From NCBI RefSeq assembly GCF_019204005.1, contig NZ_JAGSPA010000001.1, positions 620,001 through 684,000 of the forward strand: DNA of 64,000 bases, read 5' to 3'. The stretch is from Pacificimonas pallii (GTDB lineage: Bacteria > Pseudomonadota > Alphaproteobacteria > Sphingomonadales > Sphingomonadaceae). Of this stretch, positions 45,378 to 54,442 are shown one piece after another. The position numbers were made by a program, and so were the translations under genes. Within the stretch, counting starts at the first letter, position 1; each line of letters starts with the position of its first letter. The notes under the pieces were generated by a model. It saw only the letters and a list, made by a program, of their open reading frames with translations. It was not told the DNA's origin and did no database searches.

Positions 45378-45905
45378 GGTGTCCTTCCAATCAGGCGGTG
45401 CATGAGGACAAGGCTAAGCCAACGCTCGAATTTCCTGCCAATTTCGGGCAATCGTCCGATCTCTTGAAAGCCCATCTGCTTGTGAAAAGCTATGCTTCCG
45501 CTATTCTCGCTGTCCACGCCGCCAGTCATGGCATGAATGCCGGCGGCACTCTGCCTCTTCAATAAGCGCGTGCATCAGGCGCCTGCCCGCGCCCGCCCCG
45601 CGTGCGGCGCTGCTGATATAGACGGAATGTTCGACGGTGCGGCTATACGCTGGACGGGCACGGAACGTGTCGAAGGTCGCAAAGCCAATGATCGATTGTT
45701 CATCTTCGCTAAGATAATGAGCAACATAGACTGGCCAGCCTGATGCCGTTTTGGCGTCAAACCAGGTGTTCTGTTCGGCGAGCGCACGCGGCCGGTCATC
45801 ATACCAGGCGGTGGAATTCAGGATCGCGTCATTTACGATCTCAAGGATGGCCGCCATATCCGCGCGTGTTGCCTTGCGGATGGAGAGCCGTTCGCCTTTC
45901 GTCAT
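45374..45905 (-). pseudogene. GNAT N-acetyltransferase, frameshifted (phosphinothricin-acetyltransferase-like)
   Basis: The N-terminal part starts at the ATG at 45905 (LSIRKATRADMAAILEIVND) and reaches the acetyl-CoA loop and helix (AARGAGAGRRLMHALIEEAE). That frame ends at 45501, but the family's C-terminal half continues in another frame: AAGIHAMTGGVDSENSGSIA, FHKQMGFQEIGRLPEIGRKF and ERWLSLVLMHRL. One extra base in the CCGCCGG run near 45545-45550 would explain the shift, either as a mutation or a sequencing error. If intact it would be a 170-residue acetyltransferase that acts on amine substrates. Its 3' end overlaps the NTF2-like gene by 4 bp. Confidence 0.8.
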
Positions 45906-45959
45906 TCGCCACGGTAAAGCGATGCGAACGGCCCACTGCAAGATGGAAGTGAAAACGGG

Positions 45960-46208
45960 ATGAAAGTAAATATCAAAATTGGCTGCACGCCAGAAGAAGC
46001 ACGCGCTTTTTTTGGCCTGCCTGATCTGTCACCGGTTCATGAAGCCTATGTTGCTCGCATGACGCGCTTTGCAGAGGAAGGCTTGACGCAGGCCGATATC
46101 GAATCGGCGATGCAAAACTGGATGAGCGGAATGACGGCCCTGGGCGGTGCCAGCCTGTCCGACCTGCAAAAGATGATGTTCCCCGCCATGGGCACCAAGA
46201 GCGATTGA
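45960..46208 (+). CDS. DUF6489-like small protein
   Basis: An 82-residue protein with KVNIKIGCTPEEARAFFGLP, an amphipathic middle (VARMTRFAEEGLTQADIES) and a short C-terminus. It resembles the small DUF6489 family found in sphingomonads and relatives; function is unknown. It precedes mnmE by 13 bp on the same strand and is probably cotranscribed with it. Confidence 0.75.
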   Translation: MKVNIKIGCTPEEARAFFGLPDLSPVHEAYVARMTRFAEEGLTQADIESAMQNWMSGMTALGGASLSDLQKMMFPAMGTKSD

Positions 46209-46221
46209 GCGTTTTCAGGTA

Positions 46222-47523
46222 ATGCGTGACGACACGATCTTCGCGCTGTCATCCGGGCAGTTACCGGCCGCAGTCGCGATTATTCGCATTAGCGGGCAAG
46301 CGGCGCTTGACGCGCTGACGCTGCTCACGTCGCGGAATGCGCCCGTTCCGCGGCAAGCCTCGCTTATGCAGTTGCGAGATCCTGCGGACGCTACCGCGCT
46401 TGATGATGCGCTTGCCATCTGGTTTCCCGGGCCGGCAAGTTTCACCGGCGAAGATATTCTGGAACTGCAGGTGACGGGGAGCGTGGCCCTTGTGGAACAT
46501 ATTCTGGCGCTGCTTGGCAAGATACCCGGCTATCGTTCCGCCGCACCGGGCGAGTTCGCGCGCCGGGCCTTTTTGAACGGAAAGATCGATCTGACGGAGG
46601 CGGAAGGGTTGGCGGCCCTTATCGATGCCGAGACGGAATCGCAGCGGCGACAGGCGATGATGGCGGCAGGCGGCACCATGCGGATGAAGGCGGAGAGCTG
46701 GCGCGAGCGTCTGCTGTCGATCCGCGCTGACACCGAGGCCGCGCTGGATTTCGCTGATGCGGAAGAGGATGTGGCGGAACGCCTTGCGGCACGAGCGCAT
46801 GACGATGTTCTGTCGCTGCGCGAAGAAATGCAGGCCGTGCTGTCGCGCGCGGCAGGTGCGCGCCGGATCAGGCGCGGTGTCACCATCGCCGTGACCGGTC
46901 CGCCGAACTCCGGTAAATCAAGCCTTGTCAATATGTTGTCCCAAAGTGACGTCACTATTGTATCAGATAGGGCGGGGACCACGCGCGATGCAATCGACGT
47001 GCCGCTGGACGTGCATGGATATCGTGTCACGCTGGTCGATACTGCCGGGCTTCGTGAAGTCACGGACGACGCCATTGAAGAGGAGGGCATGAGGCGAGCC
47101 CGGGTTCGTGCCGCTGACGCCGATTTTCGGCTTCGGACGCTTGGCGATGAGGAAGAGGGTGGCGGCATATCTGACGCCGACTTCATCGTTCGAACGAAGA
47201 CTGATTTGGGACGAAACGTCTCGCCGGGTGAGATTGGCATCTCCAACATAACGGGCGAGGGGATGGACGCGCTGCTCGGCGCCATTGCCGATCGCATAGC
47301 GGGCGGCGTAACAGCGGATATGATTGTCACGACTTCGGCGCGGCAGACAGAATTGTTGGCCCGTACGGTTGACGCACTTGTACTTGCCGAAGCGGTGGAC
47401 GATCCTGTATTGCTCGCGGAGCATTTGCGGGATGGGGCACTCGCACTTGGCGCCCTGACCGGTTTCGACACTGCGGATGAAATCCTCGGTCAAATTTTCA
47501 GCCGGTTCTGCGTAGGGAAGTGA
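46222..47523 (+). CDS. mnmE: tRNA modification GTPase MnmE
   Basis: With MnmG it adds carboxymethylaminomethyl to U34 of some tRNAs. The 433-residue protein has the N-terminal tetrahydrofolate-binding region (DDTIFALSSGQLPAAVAIIR), the G-domain P-loop GPPNSGKSSLVNML, DTAG switch, and the conserved C-terminus FSRFCVGK with the catalytic-type Cys. The 3' end is followed directly by a parS site. The mnmE-mnmG-rsmG-parA-parB order is the classic origin-proximal cluster. Confidence 0.97.
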   Translation: MRDDTIFALSSGQLPAAVAIIRISGQAALDALTLLTSRNAPVPRQASLMQLRDPADATALDDALAIWFPGPASFTGEDILELQVTGSVALVEHILALLGKIPGYRSAAPGEFARRAFLNGKIDLTEAEGLAALIDAETESQRRQAMMAAGGTMRMKAESWRERLLSIRADTEAALDFADAEEDVAERLAARAHDDVLSLREEMQAVLSRAAGARRIRRGVTIAVTGPPNSGKSSLVNMLSQSDVTIVSDRAGTTRDAIDVPLDVHGYRVTLVDTAGLREVTDDAIEEEGMRRARVRAADADFRLRTLGDEEEGGGISDADFIVRTKTDLGRNVSPGEIGISNITGEGMDALLGAIADRIAGGVTADMIVTTSARQTELLARTVDALVLAEAVDDPVLLAEHLRDGALALGALTGFDTADEILGQIFSRFCVGK

Positions 47524-47539
47524 TGTTTCACGTGAAACA
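47524..47539. promoter_or_regulatory. parS: parS site 1
   Basis: TGTTTCACGTGAAACA, the 16-bp palindrome bound by chromosomal ParB in many bacteria, lies immediately after the mnmE stop. It is a perfect palindrome, so it is a likely high-affinity ParB nucleation site. It lies about 16 kb from the probable origin. Confidence 0.9.
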
Positions 47540-47569
47540 TAGAATGATCGAGCGAGTTGAGGGCGGCTA

Positions 47570-49417
47570 GTGCGCAACGCATATGATATTCTGGTCGTTG
47601 GTGCAGGGCACGCAGGCGTGGAGGCCGCGGCGGCGGCCTCGCGGCTTGGTGCGCGCGTCGGTCTTATGACGCTTTCTCCGGATGACCCCGGCACGCTTTC
47701 ATGTAATCCAGCCATTGGAGGATTGGGCAAAGGCCACATTGTCAGAGAAATCGATGCGTTGGGTGGTGTGATGCCGGGCTTTTCCGATCGCGCGTCAATA
47801 GGCTATCGGCTATTGAACAGGAAAAAGGGTCCCGCGGTCCGCGGTCCGCGCGCTCAGGTCGACCGCCGACTTTATGCCGCGGCGACACAGGCCTGGCTCG
47901 CCGCGAGCAGTGTCGATCTGATCTGCGGAGAAGTGACAGCGATCAACATAGCAAAGGGGCGCGTGGGCGGGATCGTACTTGCGGATGGCGCGCTCATCTC
48001 AGCCGTTGCGGTGATTTTGGCGACGGGCACATTTCTCGGCGGGCTGATGTTCGAAGGTCACCGGCGCGATAAAGGTGGGCGGGCAGGCGGACGGTCCGCG
48101 TCGACATTGTCCCTGCAACTTCGGGAGTTAGCGCTGGGCGTACGTCGCCTGAAAACAGGGACGCCGCCTCGGATCGCCGCAAAATCCATAGACTGGACGC
48201 GTGTCGACTGGCAGCGACCCGATGCCGAGGCGCACTTCTTTTCGGCGCTGACCACTCATGTACAGGCGCCGCAGCTGTCTTGTGGGATCACCAGAACATG
48301 TCCCGAAACACATGCGATCATCCGGGAAAATCTATATGAAAGCGCGACCTTTAATGGCGACATTGAAGGAAGCGGGCCGCGCTATTGCCCTTCTATAGAG
48401 GATAAGGTCACGCGCTTTGGCGATCGTGACGGGCACCAGATCTTTCTGGAGCCGGAGTCTCTGAGCGAAGGCCTGATCTATCCCAATGGCATTTCGACCG
48501 CGCTGCCACGCGCTGTTCAGACGAAATTCCTGCAGACGATCCGGGGGCTGGAACGCGCCGAGATTGTGCGGCCCGGATATGCGGTCGAATATGATTATCT
48601 GGACCCGCGCGGTCTCGGGCATGATCTGCAATCGAAGGAAGTGCCGGGCTTGTATATGGCTGGGCAGATTAACGGTACGACTGGATATGAAGAAGCGGCG
48701 GGTCAGGGGCTGGTCGCGGGTGCGTCCGCCGCCCTTGCCATGATGGGGAAAGCGCCGCTCCGCCTGGACCGTGCAAATGCTTATATTGGCGTCATGATTG
48801 ATGATCTGGTGACGCAGGGCGTTAGCGAACCCTATCGCATGTTTACCTCTCGCGCCGAGTTTCGCTTATCTCTACGGATCGACAATGCGCATCGACGACT
48901 GACGCCAACGGCCATGGATGTCGGTCTCGCCGGGCCTGAAATCTCGTCATGGTTCCATGGGCATCGGGCCGCATATGACGATGGGCGTGCATTGCTCGAA
49001 AATACAAAACTGACACCGAGCGAGATGGGGGAGGCCGGACTGGATGTTCGTCAGGACGGCGTACGCCGCACCTTGTTTGAATGGCTTCGCTTCCCGAACG
49101 TCGAATGGTCGGATGCTTGTGCGCTTCTTCCCGCGCTCGGTGATCTTGACGATGCGCTCGCGGAAACACTCAGTGTAGATGCAGATTATGACCAGTATCT
49201 GCGGCGGCAAACTCATGATGTCGCGAGTTTCAGAGCCGAGGAGGACCGGCGCCTACCCAGCGATTTGGATTATAAGGCGCTTCCTGGACTTTCAAACGAA
49301 ATGGCCGAGCGGCTGGAGGTCTCGCGCCCGGTCAGCCTTGGTGCCGCCTCGCGTATCCCCGGCATCACGCCTTCAGCGCTTACCGTTCTTCTCGCTCATG
49401 TGAAGCATGCCGCCTGA
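47570..49417 (+). CDS. mnmG: tRNA uridine-34 carboxymethylaminomethyl modification enzyme MnmG
   Basis: The FAD partner of MnmE. The 615-residue protein starts with GTG and has the FAD motif [21 protein letters not shown], the conserved [21 protein letters not shown] segment, [12 protein letters not shown], and [20 protein letters not shown]. The length and ending fit the family. It sits between two parS palindromes, and its last 11 bp overlap rsmG. Confidence 0.96.
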   Translation: MRNAYDILVVGAGHAGVEAAAAASRLGARVGLMTLSPDDPGTLSCNPAIGGLGKGHIVREIDALGGVMPGFSDRASIGYRLLNRKKGPAVRGPRAQVDRRLYAAATQAWLAASSVDLICGEVTAINIAKGRVGGIVLADGALISAVAVILATGTFLGGLMFEGHRRDKGGRAGGRSASTLSLQLRELALGVRRLKTGTPPRIAAKSIDWTRVDWQRPDAEAHFFSALTTHVQAPQLSCGITRTCPETHAIIRENLYESATFNGDIEGSGPRYCPSIEDKVTRFGDRDGHQIFLEPESLSEGLIYPNGISTALPRAVQTKFLQTIRGLERAEIVRPGYAVEYDYLDPRGLGHDLQSKEVPGLYMAGQINGTTGYEEAAGQGLVAGASAALAMMGKAPLRLDRANAYIGVMIDDLVTQGVSEPYRMFTSRAEFRLSLRIDNAHRRLTPTAMDVGLAGPEISSWFHGHRAAYDDGRALLENTKLTPSEMGEAGLDVRQDGVRRTLFEWLRFPNVEWSDACALLPALGDLDDALAETLSVDADYDQYLRRQTHDVASFRAEEDRRLPSDLDYKALPGLSNEMAERLEVSRPVSLGAASRIPGITPSALTVLLAHVKHAA

Positions 49418-50024
49418 CATGCCGGATGTTTCACGTGAAACAGAACAGAAATTCACACGCTACATCGAAATGCTTCACGAGTGGCAGGCGCGGATGAACC
49501 TGGTCGCGCCGTCGACGCTGCCGCACGCACGTCAACGGCATATCGAAGATAGCGCCCAATTGATCGATCTTATCCCCAGAAATTTTCAGGTCAGATGCTG
49601 GGTTGATTTCGGGTCGGGGGCGGGCTTCCCGGGAATTGTGGCGGCGTTGATGGTGTCGGCAGATGTGCATCTGATCGAGTCGCGCACGAAGAAATGCACG
49701 TTTCTACAGGCCGTTGTCGATGAACTTGGGTTGCGGGACCGGGTGACTGTACACAATCAGCGCGCCGAAACAATGACCGCACCGAAGGCCGATATCATCA
49801 GTGCGAGAGCGTGCGCGGCGCTTCCGACGCTATTTGACTGGGGGCATGGCTTTGCGGCACAACATACGTTGTGGCTCCTCCCGAAAGGAAAGGGTGCCGC
49901 GGCGGAGGTGGATGCGGCGCGGCGGGAGTTCGACTTCCATGCCGCGTTTCATCCCAGCCGGACGGATGACGAAGCGCGTATCCTGGCTGTGCGGGACGTC
50001 AGGCGGAAAGGGAAGCGACGATGA
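49407..50024 (+). CDS. rsmG: 16S rRNA (guanine527-N7)-methyltransferase RsmG
   Basis: A SAM-dependent methyltransferase acting on G527 of 16S rRNA; loss gives low-level streptomycin resistance in other bacteria. The 205-residue protein has the SAM motif [15 protein letters not shown] and [14 protein letters not shown]. The start at 49407 overlaps mnmG by 11 bp. A second parS palindrome lies in codons 7-12 (encoding DVSRET), so the coding sequence is constrained by ParB binding. Confidence 0.95.
   Translation: MPPDMPDVSRETEQKFTRYIEMLHEWQARMNLVAPSTLPHARQRHIEDSAQLIDLIPRNFQVRCWVDFGSGAGFPGIVAALMVSADVHLIESRTKKCTFLQAVVDELGLRDRVTVHNQRAETMTAPKADIISARACAALPTLFDWGHGFAAQHTLWLLPKGKGAAAEVDAARREFDFHAAFHPSRTDDEARILAVRDVRRKGKRR
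49427..49442. promoter_or_regulatory. parS: parS site 2, inside rsmG
   Basis: A second perfect TGTTTCACGTGAAACA, 1.9 kb after the first and inside the start of the rsmG reading frame. Confidence 0.9.
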
Positions 50025-50043
50025 ACCAATGCGGTGAACGCTC

Positions 50044-50826
50044 ATGAACATCCTGGCCGTTGCAAATCAGAAAGGCGGCGTCGGCAAAACCACGACCACA
50101 ATCAATGTCGCGACGGGCTTGGCGGCAAGTGGTCGCCGGGTGTTGATTGTCGATTTGGATCCGCAAGGAAACAGTTCCACCGGACTGGGTATTGGTCAGA
50201 CGGGGCGGACGTGCACCAGCTATGATGTCTTGCTTGGTGACGCGTCAATTGGCGAGGCCGCACAGGCCACGCGAATTGACGGCCTCGATATCGTGCCCGC
50301 GACCGTCGATCTATCGGGGGCGGAGATCGAGCTGGTCGCAATGGAGTCGCGTGTCCACAAACTGGATGAGGCTCTGAAGGCAGCGACTGATGTGGGATAT
50401 GACTATGTCCTCATCGACTGCCCGCCCTCGCTTGGTCTGTTGACGGTCAATGCGCTTGTCGCAGCCGATGCGCTCATTGTTCCGCTGCAGTGCGAATTCT
50501 ACGCCCTTGAAGGGCTGAGCCAGCTATTGAAGACCGTTGAGCGGGTGCGGTCCGGATTCAATGCGCGTCTGCGGATTCTTGGCGTCGTACTCACCATGTA
50601 TGATCGCCGCAATCGTTTGTCAGAGCTTGTGGCGGAAGATGCAAGAGCCTGTCTGGGTGACGCCGTTTTTACAACGAACATCCCACGCAATGTGCGCCTG
50701 TCGGAGGCACCTTCGCACGGCCTTCCGGCCCTGATCTACGATCATCGCTGCGCGGGATCGGAGGCGTATATCGCACTGTCCCGTGAAATTCTGGGCCGGG
50801 TTGAACCCACGGTACTGGCAGCATGA
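50044..50826 (+). CDS. parA: Chromosome partitioning ATPase ParA
   Basis: The 260-residue ParA/Soj ATPase that moves ParB-parS complexes along the nucleoid. The deviant Walker A, KGGVGKTTT, starts at residue 10, with LIVDLDPQGNSSTGLG as the Walker A' region and DYVLIDCPPSLGLLTVNAL as Walker B. It follows rsmG by 19 bp and overlaps parB by ATGA. Its action here needs the two parS sites nearby. Confidence 0.97.
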   Translation: MNILAVANQKGGVGKTTTTINVATGLAASGRRVLIVDLDPQGNSSTGLGIGQTGRTCTSYDVLLGDASIGEAAQATRIDGLDIVPATVDLSGAEIELVAMESRVHKLDEALKAATDVGYDYVLIDCPPSLGLLTVNALVAADALIVPLQCEFYALEGLSQLLKTVERVRSGFNARLRILGVVLTMYDRRNRLSELVAEDARACLGDAVFTTNIPRNVRLSEAPSHGLPALIYDHRCAGSEAYIALSREILGRVEPTVLAA

Positions 50827-51737
50827 GTGAAGATCCGAAAAGCGGCCTCGGGCGCCGACGCCCGGGTCTGGGCCGCGGCCTGTCGGCGCTGCTGGATGAA
50901 GTTGGGCCTGGTCTTGGCGAGGATAGCAATGCTGCGGTTCCCGGCGGCGGTTTTCGCGGGCAGATGGTGCCGATTTCGCGGATTAAACCAAATGCCAAAC
51001 AGCCGCGCAAACGCTTTGACGAAACCGCCCAGGGCGAACTGATTGAGTCGGTCAGGCGGCAGGGCCTGCTGCAACCCATATTGGTGCGTCCGCTGGATGG
51101 CGGAAACTTCGAAATCGTTGCTGGCGAGCGGCGCTGGCGCGCGGCGCAGGCCGCGCAGCTGCATGACGTGCCAATCGTCCTGCGCGACCTATCAGATAGT
51201 GAAGCCTTTGAGATTTCGCTGGTGGAGAATATTCAGCGGCAAGATCTTTCGGCGATTGAAGAAGCCGAAGGCTATCGCCGTCTGACCGGCGAATTCGGGC
51301 ATAAGCAGGAGGAGGTTGCTCGCCTCGTCGGCAAATCCCGCAGCCACATCGCCAATCTGATGCGATTGCTGGAATTACCCGCTGCGGTTCAGGCAATGGT
51401 GGATCGCGGTGAGATCGCCATGGGCCATGCCCGTGCGCTTATCGGCACTGACGAACCGGAACGGCTCGCGAAGGAAATTGTCGAGGGCGGGCTGAATGTG
51501 CGTGACGCCGAAGTGCTCGTGAAAGGCCCCGGCGGCAAGATCAATTCCCGTCGCAGCGGCGCGGCAGCACAGGAGCGGGATGCCGACCTTGTCGAACTTG
51601 AGGCCCACATCAAGGATGCGACGGGCCTGTTGGCGCGGTTGAAATTTGACGGTGAGGGCGGGCAATTGACGATCAGGTACCGCGATCTCGATCAGTTGGA
51701 TATGCTGGTGGCCCGTCTGACAGCCACGAACATCTGA
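50823..51737 (+). CDS. parB: Chromosome partitioning protein ParB
   Basis: A 304-residue CTP-dependent clamp that loads at parS. The N-terminus has LGRRLSALL-like sequence for ParA contact; QPRKRFDETAQGELIESVRR and PLDGGNFEIVAGERRWRAAQ give the CTP-binding box, with GERRWR conserved. The central helix-turn-helix (EEVARLVGKSRSHIANLMRL) binds parS, and the C-terminus dimerises. The intrinsic terminator follows at 51760. Confidence 0.97.
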   Translation: MSEDPKSGLGRRRPGLGRGLSALLDEVGPGLGEDSNAAVPGGGFRGQMVPISRIKPNAKQPRKRFDETAQGELIESVRRQGLLQPILVRPLDGGNFEIVAGERRWRAAQAAQLHDVPIVLRDLSDSEAFEISLVENIQRQDLSAIEEAEGYRRLTGEFGHKQEEVARLVGKSRSHIANLMRLLELPAAVQAMVDRGEIAMGHARALIGTDEPERLAKEIVEGGLNVRDAEVLVKGPGGKINSRRSGAAAQERDADLVELEAHIKDATGLLARLKFDGEGGQLTIRYRDLDQLDMLVARLTATNI

Positions 51738-51759
51738 TCTTACGCAAATTTGGTAAAAC

Positions 51760-51793
51760 AAACCCCGCGCTCGCCATTGTTTGCGCGGGGTTT
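51760..51793. terminator. Bidirectional terminator between parB and mscL
   Basis: AAACCCCGCGC and GCGCGGGGTTT form an 11-bp perfect stem around a 12-base loop, flanked by A and T tracts. It lies between the convergent parB and mscL stops and can end both transcripts. Confidence 0.85.
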
Positions 51794-51808
51794 GTTGAAT
51801 GTCCTCAA

Positions 51809-52234
51809 CTATTTCTTCAGACTGTCCCGTATTTCACGCAGCAGGAGAATCTCCTCGCTTGGCTCGGCGGGTGCCGCCGTGTCCTTCTTCTTCTCCAACT
51901 TCTTCACCTGACGAACCAGAATGAAGATGATGAAGGCCAGAATGATGAAATTCACGATGACGGTGATGAACTGGCCATAGCCAAGCATCGCGACCCCGGC
52001 CTCTTTCAGCTCTGCATAATTGGTCACGGAGCCTTCATAACCCTCTGGAACAGAACCAAGGATCAAGAAATAGTTGGATAAGTCGACGCCGCCGAAGAGT
52101 GCGCCGACGACCGGCATGATAATGTCCTGCGTCAGTGATGTCGTGATGAGCGCAAACGCCCCGGCGATAATGACCGCGACCGCGAGGTCGAGGACATTGC
52201 CCTTCATGATAAAATCCTTGAAATCCGAAATCAT
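51809..52234 (-). CDS. mscL: Large-conductance mechanosensitive channel
   Basis: A 141-residue inner-membrane channel that opens under tension to release solutes in osmotic downshock. The N-terminal helix [20 protein letters not shown] and TM1 ([20 protein letters not shown]) are diagnostic, and the second helix [20 protein letters not shown] follows the loop. I start at the ATG at 52234 with GGGGAG upstream; a longer frame adds 14 residues. It lies 31 bp downstream of the TPM gene. Confidence 0.95.
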   Translation of the reverse strand: MISDFKDFIMKGNVLDLAVAVIIAGAFALITTSLTQDIIMPVVGALFGGVDLSNYFLILGSVPEGYEGSVTNYAELKEAGVAMLGYGQFITVIVNFIILAFIIFILVRQVKKLEKKKDTAAPAEPSEEILLLREIRDSLKK

Positions 52235-52265
52235 ATTGGGGCTCCCCCTCTCTGAATTGACATGA

Positions 52266-52934
52266 TCAAACTTCAATTAATCGGTCTGGTAACTCGTTAA
52301 GATTTGTGCTTCCTGGCGGAAAGTGCTCTGCGAGAACCACACCGGTGATTTCAATGGCTTGTACGAATCCGCCGCCAATGTCACCGGCGCGCGCTGCCCC
52401 CAGCATCGCTGCGACCGCATCGCCCCAGATGCCTTCGTCAACCTTCTCGTAAATGCCGTCATCTGCAACGATTTCAGCATGACGATCGAGCCGTGACAGA
52501 AAGATAAGTACGCCCGTGCGCGCATCGGTCAGGTGAATTCCGTGCGACAGGAAAGTTTCCATGGCAGCACGGTGAACAGCCGTCTGCCTCAGCGAGGCGG
52601 GCGCAAGGCGATAGCGGACTGACCTTATCTGAACGAGCAGCCATGTCACCGCGAACAGGATCGCGGAGCAGGCGACATAAAGTGTCACCATTTCCCGAAC
52701 CCCGACCTGATCGGAGTCCGACCATCCGAAGTTCAGCCAGGCAGGGTCAAGGATGCCAAACCAAAGCAGGATCGGCGGCATGGTCAGGGCGGCAAGCGCT
52801 GCATAGCCGAGCGGCACAACGGCATGGTCGTCCGCAGCTTCCGTGAAAACGCAGAAAATTTCACCGGCCGTGCGGGTTTCCGCATCGGCAATCGCGGCGC
52901 TGACACGCTCGTGATCTTCATGGGGAAGTGCCAT
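52266..52934 (-). CDS. TPM-domain membrane protein (second of pair)
   Basis: A 222-residue protein with an N-terminal segment typical of TPM domains ([20 protein letters not shown]) but interrupted by about two hydrophobic helices ([19 protein letters not shown] and [19 protein letters not shown]). The C-terminal half has [23 protein letters not shown] proteins are linked to photosystem repair in plants and to uncharacterised roles in bacteria. It follows the larger TPM gene by 3 bp, forming a LemA-TPM-TPM operon. Confidence 0.85.
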   Translation of the reverse strand: MALPHEDHERVSAAIADAETRTAGEIFCVFTEAADDHAVVPLGYAALAALTMPPILLWFGILDPAWLNFGWSDSDQVGVREMVTLYVACSAILFAVTWLLVQIRSVRYRLAPASLRQTAVHRAAMETFLSHGIHLTDARTGVLIFLSRLDRHAEIVADDGIYEKVDEGIWGDAVAAMLGAARAGDIGGGFVQAIEITGVVLAEHFPPGSTNLNELPDRLIEV

Positions 52935-52937
52935 CGC

Positions 52938-53762
52938 CTACCAGCCCCCGCTCGCGCCGCCGCCGCCGAAGCTGCCGCCGCCGCCTGAGAAACCACCGCC
53001 CGAAAAACCACCACCGGAAAAGCCGCCACCAGATGATCGGCCGCCTGAAAACCCGGGCATGCCCCATATCAGCACGCCGCCCCGCCGCCTGCCGCCGCGC
53101 CGCCGCGACATCGACCAGACATTGAAAGCGATGATGACCAGAATCCAGATCAGACCCCAGGGAAAGCCGCCGTCGCCGCTACTTTCGCGTTGATCCCGCG
53201 CGGCAGCGTCAGCGGCAGCCAGATTGGCGGCCGCCTCGTCCGCCGGGAGGGCCATTTGTGACGCCAGTGACATCACACCGCTGCGGACACCGCCTTCCAT
53301 GTCGCCATCCCTGAATCGGGGCAGGATTTCCCTGTTGACGATCAGGAAGCTGAGACCATCGGAGAGCACCCCCTCAAGGCCGTAGCCGACCTCGATGCGG
53401 ACTTTCCGGTCATTCGGCGCGACCAGCAAAATCGCACCGTCATCGCGCTGTTCATCACCGATTTCCCACGCTCGTCCAAGACGAAAGCCGTAATCTTCAA
53501 TAGGATAGCCTTCAAGACTGGTGACGGTGGCGACCACAAGCTGCCGCTGCGTCGCCTTTTCAAGCTGTTCCAGCGTGGCGGTGAGTTCAGCCTCGGTTGC
53601 GGGTGACAGGATGTTCGCCTGATCGACCACGCGCCCGGTCAGCGCAGGGAAGGTCTGCGCGGCGGCACTGGCGCCGGATATCAGACACAGTGCGATCATC
53701 ATCAGAACCGCTATGAAATGCGGTCCTGCCTGTTGCCCTCGCGAAATATATCCGACCGCCAT
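52938..53762 (-). CDS. TPM-domain protein with Gly-rich C-terminus
   Basis: A 274-residue protein with a signal peptide (IAVLMMIALCLISGASAAAQ), a TPM domain from about residue 40 (LTGRVVDQANILSPATEAEL and EIGDEQRDDGAILLVAPNDR), one C-terminal membrane helix (about 203-217), and a long glycine-serine tail with repeated FSGGG units. This architecture is the common bacterial TPM form next to LemA. Its function is unknown. It follows lemA by 8 bp. Confidence 0.88.
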   Translation of the reverse strand: MAVGYISRGQQAGPHFIAVLMMIALCLISGASAAAQTFPALTGRVVDQANILSPATEAELTATLEQLEKATQRQLVVATVTSLEGYPIEDYGFRLGRAWEIGDEQRDDGAILLVAPNDRKVRIEVGYGLEGVLSDGLSFLIVNREILPRFRDGDMEGGVRSGVMSLASQMALPADEAAANLAAADAAARDQRESSGDGGFPWGLIWILVIIAFNVWSMSRRRGGRRRGGVLIWGMPGFSGGRSSGGGFSGGGFSGGGFSGGGGSFGGGGASGGW

Positions 53763-53770
53763 TGAACAGC

Positions 53771-54349
53771 CTAGAATTCGACCGTGGGGGCTTCCTCGGC
53801 GCCTTCGCTGGTGGCCTCAAATGGCTGCATGGGTTCGGCGTCGTAAATATAGCGCGCAGCGATCAGACTCGGGAATGTGCGCACCTCCGTATTATAGGCC
53901 TGGACGGCCGCATTATAGTCGCGCCGCGCGATGGTAATGCGGTTCTCCGTGCCTTCCAACTGTGTCTGCAGCATCAGGAAATTCTCGTTGGAACGCAGTT
54001 CAGGATATTTCTCGACAGTCACGAGCAGTCGGCTGAGCGCGCCCGACAAATTGTTCTGCGCCTGCTGATATTGCTGCATCTTTGCAGGATCGGTAAGGTC
54101 GCCCGTGTCAAGATTCACCTGTGTCGCGGACGCCCGCGCACGCGTGACGGATTCCAGAACTTCGCGTTCCTGCGCGGCAAAGCCTTTTGCCGTTTCCACG
54201 AGATTGGGTATCAGGTCGGCGCGCCGCTGATAATTATTCTCGACATCGGCCCAGCGCGCTTTCGCGGCTTCTTCGGCGGTGGGAACGGAGTTGATACCAC
54301 ATGCCGACAGCGCGAGGGCCGCAGCAGGAACGAGCAGGATGTTACGCAT
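53771..54349 (-). CDS. LemA-family lipoprotein
   Basis: A 192-residue protein with a lipobox (ALALSACG, Cys17) and the helical LemA fold: ADVENNYQRRADLIPNLVET, then the long helix region and the closing TFPSLIAARYIYDAEP. LemA proteins are membrane-associated and of unclear role. It starts at the ATG at 54349; the longer frame adds a non-homologous N-terminus. It heads the LemA-TPM-TPM operon. Confidence 0.92.
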   Translation of the reverse strand: MRNILLVPAAALALSACGINSVPTAEEAAKARWADVENNYQRRADLIPNLVETAKGFAAQEREVLESVTRARASATQVNLDTGDLTDPAKMQQYQQAQNNLSGALSRLLVTVEKYPELRSNENFLMLQTQLEGTENRITIARRDYNAAVQAYNTEVRTFPSLIAARYIYDAEPMQPFEATSEGAEEAPTVEF

Positions 54350-54442
54350 GGCGAAACCTTTCAAAGCAATTGTCTTAGCAAGGTAATACACGGCTTATTG
54401 CCGAAACCACCCCTCTATGCAATGAAGATCGCAACCGGCTCG

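Noticed and set aside
47524-50043. A replication origin at mnmG-rsmG-parA, as in the gidA-type origins of some bacteria
   Set aside because: In alphaproteobacteria the origin is at hemE-RP001. The palindromes here are parS sites, and no DnaA-box cluster was noticed.
52938-53060. Short tandem repeats with GCC/GGC-rich units
   Set aside because: They encode the FSGGG tail of the TPM protein and are coding low complexity.
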